Assembly: GCA_030601885.1 (NCBI GenBank)
Contig: JAUWAU010000012.1
Coordinates: forward strand, 62,001 to 126,000
Reading direction: 5' to 3'
From: Armatimonadota bacterium
GTDB lineage: Bacteria > Armatimonadota > Zipacnadia > JAUWAU01
Length of the DNA: 64,000 nt
Below, piece by piece: positions 35,371 through 42,780 of the stretch. The translations under genes were made by a program, and so were the position numbers. Each line of letters opens with the position of its first letter. Position 1 is the stretch's first letter. The notes below the pieces were generated by a model that saw only the letters and a program-made list of their open reading frames with translations, searched no databases and was not told where the DNA came from.

Positions 35371-35978
35371 CTCTCCCCACTCGCATCCGCCAGCACGTCA
35401 AGGAGCCGCTCGCGCAGGGCGGCTCTGGCGCGATGCAGGTGTCGCTTGACCGTTCCAGGCGAGCATCCCATGATTTGTGCGGTTTCGTCCACGCTCCATC
35501 CCTCCAGCTCGAAGAGCACTATCGCCGCCCGCTGCCGTTTTGAGAGCCGGCCGAGTTCTTCGCGCACGCGGGAGGATGTTGCACTGGTCTCCGCATGCGT
35601 CTCGGGGTCGTCACAGCGGCGCAGAGGGAGCGCCGCGCGAGACTCAGCCGCCGTCGTGCGTTCACGTCGTGCCCAGTGCGAAAGGCACCGGTTCACGGCG
35701 ATCCGGCACAGCCACGGCCCGAAATCCGAGCCTGGCCGAAACTTGCGCAGGTATTTGAACGCCCGCACGAACGTCTCTTGAGCAATATCGTCCGCGTCGT
35801 CGTGGTCCCAGCAGAAACGATAGGCGAGACGATACACTCGTGCCGCATGCAAATCGACGAGGGCACCGAACGCATCAGCGTCGCCCTGCTGAGCGCGTGC
35901 GACCAAGGCCCTCTCACCGAGAGCCTCACGGTCGCCCTCCTGAGCGCCGGTGACCAGCGCCCCCTCGGCGTCCACCAT
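35364..35978 (-). CDS. ECF RNA polymerase sigma factor
   Basis: RALVARAQQGDADAFGALVDLHAARVYRLAYRFCWDHDDADDIAQETFVRAFKYLRKFRPGSDFGPWLCRIAVNRCLSHWAR; sigma-4 LSKRQRAAIVLFELEGWSVDETAQIMGCSPGTVKRHLHRARAALRERL. Confidence 0.93.
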   Translation of the reverse strand: MVDAEGALVTGAQEGDREALGERALVARAQQGDADAFGALVDLHAARVYRLAYRFCWDHDDADDIAQETFVRAFKYLRKFRPGSDFGPWLCRIAVNRCLSHWARRERTTAAESRAALPLRRCDDPETHAETSATSSRVREELGRLSKRQRAAIVLFELEGWSVDETAQIMGCSPGTVKRHLHRARAALRERLLDVLADASGERC

Positions 35979-36445
35979 CACGCGAGCAGCCTCCCACTGC
36001 CTCGGTTGGGCACTCCTACTTGCTACTACCCTTTGGACACAGTATCGGTTGACATATGGGGCCCGAATTCCCCTCGACCAGTGACGCGTCGTTCCCGCTG
36101 GGTAGGTGCCGGGCAGTGCCCGGGCACAGCGACGAGTGCCACAGCGGATGTTTGAGCCAGCGTGCGTCCTATCTACGCCCAAGCTTGCCCGATTCCCTGT
36201 GCGGCTGCTGTAAGGTCCCGAATGTGGACGAGGCATCCCCCAAACCCGGCAGCAGCAGCGCACCCGCGTGCGGCGCGTGCCGACACGGCCTTGACTTTTG
36301 AGGTGTGCGGCGATAGAATGCCGCGCAGGATGCAGGCTTCGGCTTCTAAGGCTATGGCGGGAGCCTGATACGTTGTGCGTACTCACCCTGGCGGCGCTCC
36401 ACACAATAGTGCACGTGGGGCCCGGCGACGGGAGGGACACAGACC

Positions 36446-36754
36446 GTGAGGCGGCAGATAAGTCCGGTCGTAACGGTAGTCATTCTGATTGTGGTCATCG
36501 CGATCCTGGTCCTGGGATGGTACTTGTTCTACGGGCCGAAGAAGGCTGGACAGCTCCCGGCGCTCCAGCAGGCCATTGAGCCAGGGGAGGACGAGGATGA
36601 GGGCGGGCCCTCGGTCGAAGGCGGCATGGGGATGGCAGAGCCGGCCCTTGAGGAACCACCCTTGGAAGAGCTAACCCTGGAGGAAGGCATGGAGGGGATG
36701 GCGGAGCCAGAGGCCGGCGAGGCTGAGGAAGAGATGGAGAGCGAGGGCACCTAA
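36446..36754 (+). CDS. Small single-pass membrane protein with acidic low-complexity tail
   Basis: GTG start after GGGAGGGACAC; MRRQISPVVTVVILIVVIAILVLGWYLFYGPKKAGQ then E/P/M-rich repeats. Confidence 0.65.
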   Translation: MRRQISPVVTVVILIVVIAILVLGWYLFYGPKKAGQLPALQQAIEPGEDEDEGGPSVEGGMGMAEPALEEPPLEELTLEEGMEGMAEPEAGEAEEEMESEGT

Positions 36755-36900
36755 TACTACAACCGTGTTTGTCATTCTGAGGAGCGAAGCGACGAAGAAT
36801 CTCGGCCGCTGGCGTCCCTTTTCGTGTCAAAGGCGAGATTCTTCGCTCCGTTTCACTGCGCTCAGAATGACATGGCTCGACAAGCACGCTTGTAGGACTA
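36755..36900. mobile_element. MITE-like inverted-repeat element
   Basis: CTACAACCGTGTTTGTCATTCTGAGGAGCGAAGCGACGAAGAATCTCG ... CGAGATTCTTCGCTCCGTTTCACTGCGCTCAGAATGACATGGCTCGACAAGCACGCTTGTAG. Confidence 0.75.
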
Positions 36901-37069
36901 AGACGCAATAGGAAAAGGTCGGGCGCTGGCGGCAAGCTGGGGGCTGCCGCAGCGAAGCACGTGCGCGTTGTCGTCATTGGCTCCTGGATGCACCATGCAG
37001 GAGCCAATTCGCTGTCTGCGCACATACAGCATCGGCCTGCACGCAACAGCGCGCGGACGGAGGCCTGCT

Positions 37070-37870
37070 GTGCAGTGGGAGCTCGTAACCGCCTCCGTGG
37101 TGATCGGGCGCGAACACCTCGCGACGGCGCTTCCCGCACTTGCCGACGAGGGCGTTCGGGCGCTCGAGGTGTGGATGAACTCGTCCTCGCACTTTGACGC
37201 CACCTCGGCAGCAGACGTGGACGAGCTGCGAACGACGATGGATGCGCACGGCCTATGGGCCTACTCCACTCATGCGCCCTTTGGGGAGCAGCTTGACATC
37301 TCCGCGTTGCATGAGGACGCGCGGGTGGGCGCCGTGGGCGCGCACTGTGCGGCGATACACGCCAGCAGGGCGCTGGGCGCGGAGCTCATCGTGGTGCATC
37401 CAGGCACTACCGCCCCGTCGGCCGGCGAGCGGCCGGCACGGCTCCGTGCCGTCATCGAAAGCGTCAAGGCACTCGCGGCGGTCGCCGACCGGTGCGGGGT
37501 GCGCGTCGCCATAGAGAACATGATCCCGGACGCCCTCGGCGGATCGGCCGAGGACGTGGCGCATATCGTCGATGCTGTGGGGACGGCCCATGTGGGTGTC
37601 TGTCTGGACACGGGGCATGCACACCTGGGCGAGGGTGTCACGACCGCCGCGGCGACACTGGCAGAGCGAATCATCGCCATTCACCTGGATGACAACGACG
37701 GCTCGTCGGACCAGCACATCCTGCCCTCCAAAGGTGCCATTGACTGGCACGCCGCGGCGGCGGCATTGCGCCAGCTCAACTACCAGGCGCCCATATGTGT
37801 GGAGTCGGGCCGGTGGGAGGAGCTGACGATACGTGAGATGCACGAGGTTGTCCGCATTGCTCTCGCGTGA
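37070..37870 (+). CDS. Sugar phosphate isomerase/epimerase (xylose isomerase-like TIM barrel)
   Basis: GTG start after GGAGG; ELIVVHPGTTAPSAGERPARL, VRVAIENMIPDALGGSAEDVAHIVDAVGTAHVGVCLDTGHAHL. Confidence 0.88.
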   Translation: MQWELVTASVVIGREHLATALPALADEGVRALEVWMNSSSHFDATSAADVDELRTTMDAHGLWAYSTHAPFGEQLDISALHEDARVGAVGAHCAAIHASRALGAELIVVHPGTTAPSAGERPARLRAVIESVKALAAVADRCGVRVAIENMIPDALGGSAEDVAHIVDAVGTAHVGVCLDTGHAHLGEGVTTAAATLAERIIAIHLDDNDGSSDQHILPSKGAIDWHAAAAALRQLNYQAPICVESGRWEELTIREMHEVVRIALA

Positions 37871-38141
37871 CGATCCGTCGCGTCGGTCCGTGCGGACCGA
37901 CGAGGAGGTGCAAAGGCCGCGGAGCGGGAAGGCTGGATATACACGGAGGCATTAGCGCGACATCAACACAGGCTGAGGCGGCGCAAGGAATTTCGCTGCC
38001 GTCCGACGCATCATACCGGCGAGCGCGAGACCGTGGGCAGTAGGACGCCGCAGCGCGGGACGGCAACGGAGAGCCAATAAGGAACTCGTCCGGATACAGA
38101 TCCAGAGGCATCTTTGAGGCCAACGAAGGGAGCAAAGACAA

Positions 38142-39212
38142 ATGGCGGTACGAGTAGGCATTAACGGTTTCGGTCGAATTGGACGTCAGGTACTCAAAGC
38201 AATCTTCAACCTACAGACGGACGCCGTGGAGGTTGTGGCGGTCAACGACCTCACCGACGACGAGGCCCTGGCGCATCTGTTCCGGTACGACTCCAACTAC
38301 GGTCGCCACGAGGGCACCGTTGAGGTGGGGGAGTCTGGGACGGTCAAGGCCGACGGTCGGGACGTGGAGTGGGGGACTATCATCATCGACGGCAGGGAGA
38401 TCAAGAGCTTCGCGGAGCCCGATCCGAGCGCGCTGCCGTGGAAAGCGCTCGGCGTTGAGATCGTGCTCGAGTCTACCGGCGTGTTCCGCGAACGCGAGGC
38501 GATGAGCGCGCACCTGCGGGCGGGAGCCAAGAAAGTCGTGCTGTCCGCGCCCGGCAGCAGCGCCGAGGATGTGGACTGCATGCTCGTGCTCGGGGTGAAC
38601 GACGACGTGTACGATCCGAGCAAGCACAGTCTCGTCTCGAACGCCTCGTGCACCACGAACTGCCTGGGGCCGGTGGCGAAGGTACTCCACGACAACTTCG
38701 GCATCGAGTGCGGGCTGATGACGACGATCCACGCCTACACGAGCGGGCAGAAGATTCTGGATCTGCCGCACAAGGACTATCGGCGCATGCGGGCCGCGGC
38801 GCTGAGCCTGATCCCGACGACGACTGGGGCCGCTCGGGCCATCGGGCTCGTCATTCCCGAGCTGGACGGCAAACTGGACGGTTTTGCCATCCGCGTCCCA
38901 ACGCCCACCGTCTCGGTCGTTGACCTGACCTGCACGCTGGGCAAGAGCACGACCGCCGACGAGATCAACGCGGCGATGCAGGCCGCCTCCGAGGGGGCGC
39001 TGAAGGGCATTCTCGGGTATGAAGAGCAGCCACTGGTCTCGGTGGACTACAAGGGCGATCCGCGCTCCGGGATATTGGATGCCGAATCCACGTCGGTCAT
39101 ACCCGCGGACGGCGGGAATCTGGCAAAGGTGGTGGCCTGGTACGACAACGAGTGGGGCTATTCGTGTCGCGTCGCCGACCTCCTCGCCTTCATGGCAGAG
39201 AAAGGCATCTGA
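38142..39212 (+). CDS. gapA: Glyceraldehyde-3-phosphate dehydrogenase, type I
   Basis: [72 protein letters not shown]. Confidence 0.96.
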   Translation: MAVRVGINGFGRIGRQVLKAIFNLQTDAVEVVAVNDLTDDEALAHLFRYDSNYGRHEGTVEVGESGTVKADGRDVEWGTIIIDGREIKSFAEPDPSALPWKALGVEIVLESTGVFREREAMSAHLRAGAKKVVLSAPGSSAEDVDCMLVLGVNDDVYDPSKHSLVSNASCTTNCLGPVAKVLHDNFGIECGLMTTIHAYTSGQKILDLPHKDYRRMRAAALSLIPTTTGAARAIGLVIPELDGKLDGFAIRVPTPTVSVVDLTCTLGKSTTADEINAAMQAASEGALKGILGYEEQPLVSVDYKGDPRSGILDAESTSVIPADGGNLAKVVAWYDNEWGYSCRVADLLAFMAEKGI

Positions 39213-39336
39213 GAGGGCCGCACCCAGTTGCAAAGCCGTGGAGACGCCGCGGTGGGCCTGGCGTCTCAGCCCGTCCGAGAGAGTGCCGTGACCGCGTTGT
39301 CGCGGCGGGTCTGCGGCTTGTGGGAGGGCACACCAT

Positions 39337-40527
39337 ATGAACAAGAAGAGCATCCGCGACGTGGATTTCAGCGGCAGGCGAGTGCTGACGCGAGTGGACT
39401 TCAACGTTCCGCTGGACGACGAGCAGCGGATCACCGACGACACGCGCATCAAGGCGACCTTGCCGACCATCAATCATCTGCTCAACCAAGGCGCTCTGCC
39501 TATCTTGATGTCGCACCTGGACCGCCCAAAGGGGAAGCGCGTGCCCGAAATGAGCCTGGCACCGGCGGCAGAGCGTCTCGAGCAGCTTCTCGATGGGCCG
39601 AGCATGGCCTTTGCCGACGACTGCATTGGCGAGCCGGCCCTTGACGCCGTGGTCAAGTGCCCCGACGGCGGCTTGGTTTTGCTGGAGAACACGCGATTCC
39701 ACCCGGGCGAGGAGGCCAACGACGCCGAGTTCTCCGACCATCTGGCCGCGCTCGGGGAGAACTATGTGACCGACGCCTTCGGATCGTGCCACCGGGCGCA
39801 CGCCTCGACGGTGGGCGTTGCGGAGCGGCGCCGACCGGCCGTTGCCGGGCTGCTGGTGGAAAAGGAGCTCGAGATGCTGAGCCAGCTCCTTGGGGCGCCG
39901 CGCCAGGGATTCGTTGCGGTGCTCGGCGGCGCCAAAGTGGCCGACAAGATCGACGTCATCAAGAGCATGCTCGGAAAGGTCGAGAAGCTCCTCATCGGCG
40001 GCGGCATGTCGTACGCGTTTCTCAAAGCGCAGGGCAGGGAGATCGGCAAGTCGCTGTTCGAGGAGGGCAGCCTTGAAGCGGCCCAAGAGGTCCTCGGGCT
40101 TGCCGAGGGCAGCGAGACCGATCTGGTGCTGCCGACGGACTTGATCATCGCCGACGCCTTCAGCGATTCGGCGGCCACGAGGACCGTGGCAGCCGACACT
40201 ATACCCCCGGGCTGGATGGGGTTGGACATCGGGCCCGAGACCAAGGACGCATATGCCGACATCATCCGCGGCGCCAAGACCGTCTTCTGGAATGGCCCTG
40301 TCGGCGTGTTCGAGATGGCGCCCTTCTCCTGGGGCACACGCGCCATCGCGGAGGCGATGGCAGAGGCGGATGCCTTCACTGTCGTCGGCGGGGGCGACTC
40401 GGCCGCGGCCGTGGCGCAGATGGGCTTCGAACATGGCATGCGTCACGTCTCCACCGGCGGGGGGGCATCGCTGGAGTTCCTCGAGGGAAGAGAGCTACCG
40501 GGCGTTGCCATACTCGACGACGCGTAG
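39337..40527 (+). CDS. pgk: Phosphoglycerate kinase
   Basis: RVLTRVDFNVPLDDEQRITDDTRIKATLPTI; GFVAVLGGAKVADKIDVIKSML; VFWNGPVGVFEMAPF; STGGGASLEFLEG. Confidence 0.96.
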   Translation: MNKKSIRDVDFSGRRVLTRVDFNVPLDDEQRITDDTRIKATLPTINHLLNQGALPILMSHLDRPKGKRVPEMSLAPAAERLEQLLDGPSMAFADDCIGEPALDAVVKCPDGGLVLLENTRFHPGEEANDAEFSDHLAALGENYVTDAFGSCHRAHASTVGVAERRRPAVAGLLVEKELEMLSQLLGAPRQGFVAVLGGAKVADKIDVIKSMLGKVEKLLIGGGMSYAFLKAQGREIGKSLFEEGSLEAAQEVLGLAEGSETDLVLPTDLIIADAFSDSAATRTVAADTIPPGWMGLDIGPETKDAYADIIRGAKTVFWNGPVGVFEMAPFSWGTRAIAEAMAEADAFTVVGGGDSAAAVAQMGFEHGMRHVSTGGGASLEFLEGRELPGVAILDDA

Positions 40528-40539
40528 GCGGCCCGGCGG

Positions 40540-40597
40540 GTGGCACGGGTTGCTCGTCTCTGTCCAAAGCGGGACCCCGTACGGGGTCAACCCGTGC
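40540..40597. repeat. Nested palindromic repeat module
   Basis: GTGGCACGGGTTG...GACCCCGTACGGGGTCAACCCGTGC: outer GCACGGGTTG/CAACCCGTGC, inner GACCCCGTACGGGGTC. Confidence 0.85.
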
Positions 40598-40620
40598 ATC
40601 TCAGGTTACGCCGGAAGGCA

Positions 40621-40642
40621 CACGGGTAGCCAGCTACCCGTG
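40621..40642. repeat. Palindromic repeat CACGGGTAGC-CA-GCTACCCGTG
   Basis: Perfect 10-bp arms between pgk and tpiA. Confidence 0.85.
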
Positions 40643-40685
40643 CCACATGTCGTCTTTGCACAGCTCACACTGGAGAGTGATACAC

Positions 40686-41501
40686 GTGCGAAAGCCGATC
40701 ATCGCGGGCAATTGGAAGATGAACAAGACGCTCTCGGAGGCGCGGGAGCTGGCCCAGGCCGTGGCGGAGCGGGTCGGATCAGTGAGCGACGTGGGGATGA
40801 TACTGTGCCCGCCATTTGTGGCGCTCGAGGTCGTGGGGAGCATCATCGACGGTTCCAACATCGAGCTTGGGGGCCAGAACGTGTACTGGAGAGAGTCGGG
40901 CGCGTACACCGGCGAGGTATCGCCGACCATGCTGGTGAGCGTCGGGTGCCGATACGTCATCGTCGGCCATTCGGAGCGGCGGGGGCGTTTCGGCGTGCCC
41001 GAGCCGGACATGACCGAGGGCCTGCATAGGCTCTTCGGCGACAGCGACGAGAGCGTCAACGTCAAAGCCAAGGCAGCGCTGGCGGCGGGCCTCATCCCCA
41101 TCATTTGCTGCGGCGAGACACTGCAGGAGCGTCAGGCGGGGGACACCGACCTCATCGTCCGCGAGCAGGTTTCCGCCGCTCTGGAGGGGCTCAGCGCCGA
41201 GCAAGTCACATCACTGGTCATCGCCTACGAGCCCGTATGGGCCATCGGGACGGGCGAGACGTGCCAGGACGATGAGGCCAATCGGGTCATAGGCGTCATA
41301 CGGCTCACGGTGGCCGAGCTGTTCGACACCGACCCGGCCACGTCGATGCGGATCCTGTACGGCGGCAGCGTGAAGCCGGAGAACGTTAAGGGCCTCATGG
41401 AGCAGCTCGAGATAGACGGCGGACTCGTCGGTGGCGCCAGCCTGGAGGCGGATTCCTTCTGCCAGCTCGTGGAGACGACGCAGGCGGTGTATCAGCGATA
41501 G
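40686..41501 (+). CDS. tpiA: Triosephosphate isomerase
   Basis: VRKPIIAGNWKMNKTLSEA; YVIVGHSERRGRFG; VIAYEPVWAIGTGETCQ; ILYGGSVKPENVKGLM. Confidence 0.95.
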   Translation: MRKPIIAGNWKMNKTLSEARELAQAVAERVGSVSDVGMILCPPFVALEVVGSIIDGSNIELGGQNVYWRESGAYTGEVSPTMLVSVGCRYVIVGHSERRGRFGVPEPDMTEGLHRLFGDSDESVNVKAKAALAAGLIPIICCGETLQERQAGDTDLIVREQVSAALEGLSAEQVTSLVIAYEPVWAIGTGETCQDDEANRVIGVIRLTVAELFDTDPATSMRILYGGSVKPENVKGLMEQLEIDGGLVGGASLEADSFCQLVETTQAVYQR

Positions 41502-41526
41502 AGATCTCGTCGCCGTCGGTGGGGAT

Positions 41527-42633
41527 CTATGGGCCGCCATTGGAGGCCGCCACTTCCCGGCGCAGGCGCATCAGCGATCCGTCCGCGATCGCCGCGCGGG
41601 CGCGCTCCATGAGCCGGACGTAGTGGCGGAGATTGTGGATAGTGGCCAGGCGCAGGGCGAGAGCCTCGCGGGTAGTGAACAGGTAGCGTAGATAGGCACG
41701 GCTGTAGCGGTTGCATGTGTCGCAGTCGCAATGCGCGTCGATCGGGCCCGCATCGTCCTTGTAGCGGGCGTTCTTGATTCGCACCGTGCCCGTGCTAGTG
41801 AACAGGGAGCCGTGCCGCGCGTTCTTGGTGGGCACGACGCAATCGAAGAGATCGATACCATAGGGGAGAGAATCCAGGATATCGCCGGGCAATCCGACGC
41901 CCATGACGTAGCGCGGCTGCCGCTGGGGCAGGAGCGGCACGGTGTGGGCCAAGACGCTGTGCAGCTCGTCCCTGGGCTCGCCAACGGACAGCCCGCCGAG
42001 GGCGTACCCGTCGAAGCCAATCTCGACGGTTCCCTCGGCACTGCGCTCCCTCAGATCATGCAGCACGCTTCCCTGCACGATGCCGAAGAGCGCCTGATGG
42101 GAATTGCGATGGGCCGCCTTGCTCCGCGCGGCCCATCGCAGCGTCAGCTCCATGGACCGCTCCGCGTAGTCCCGATCGCACGGATACGGGCAGCACTCGT
42201 CGAAGGCCATGGCGATGTCGGAGCCAAGGGCGTTTTGGATCTCCACGGATAGCTCCGGCGTCAGTTCATACTGCCGTCCATCTATGTGTGAGCGGAAGAT
42301 GACGCTTCGCTCCGAAATGGTGCGCTGGGCGCCGAGGCTGAAGACCTGAAAGCCGCCGCTGTCGGTCAAGATGGGTCGGCGCCAGTTCATGAATCTGTGG
42401 ATCCCGCCGAGGGCCGCGATCGTTCGGTGCCCCGGACGCAGCAAGAGGTGGTAGGCGTTGGCGGCAACGATCTGCACGCCGGTGGCGGCAACCTCTTCGG
42501 GCAGGCATGCCCGAACGGTGGCGTGACTGGCCGAGACGATGAAGGCCGGCGTTTTGAGAACGCCGTGGGCCGTGTACAGCTTTCCCGTGCGGGCGTCTGT
42601 GGTCTCATCGGTGGCAATGGTCTCGAAACGCAT
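41527..42633 (-). CDS. tgt: tRNA-guanine (queuine) transglycosylase
   Basis: RPILTDSGGFQVFSLGAQRTISERSVIFRSHIDG; GIDLFDCVVPTKNARHGSLFT; CDCDTCNRYSRAYLRYLF Zn motif. Confidence 0.93.
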   Translation of the reverse strand: MRFETIATDETTDARTGKLYTAHGVLKTPAFIVSASHATVRACLPEEVAATGVQIVAANAYHLLLRPGHRTIAALGGIHRFMNWRRPILTDSGGFQVFSLGAQRTISERSVIFRSHIDGRQYELTPELSVEIQNALGSDIAMAFDECCPYPCDRDYAERSMELTLRWAARSKAAHRNSHQALFGIVQGSVLHDLRERSAEGTVEIGFDGYALGGLSVGEPRDELHSVLAHTVPLLPQRQPRYVMGVGLPGDILDSLPYGIDLFDCVVPTKNARHGSLFTSTGTVRIKNARYKDDAGPIDAHCDCDTCNRYSRAYLRYLFTTREALALRLATIHNLRHYVRLMERARAAIADGSLMRLRREVAASNGGP

Positions 42634-42780
42634 ACGCAACTCCCGCGGCTCGGGCCTGTGTAACTGGCGCAACGGAAGGTTGTCTGGGAATGGGGCAAAA
42701 TCCTCTGGGCGGCCGCGGCAGCCGAATGTACTGCAGTAGGGCGCTACGAGCCGCTCTTACGACACGTACCTGAATCTACC

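Noticed and set aside
38142-41501. Unusual glycolytic cluster
   Set aside because: gapA-pgk-tpiA is a common arrangement; only the repeats between pgk and tpiA were kept as a finding.
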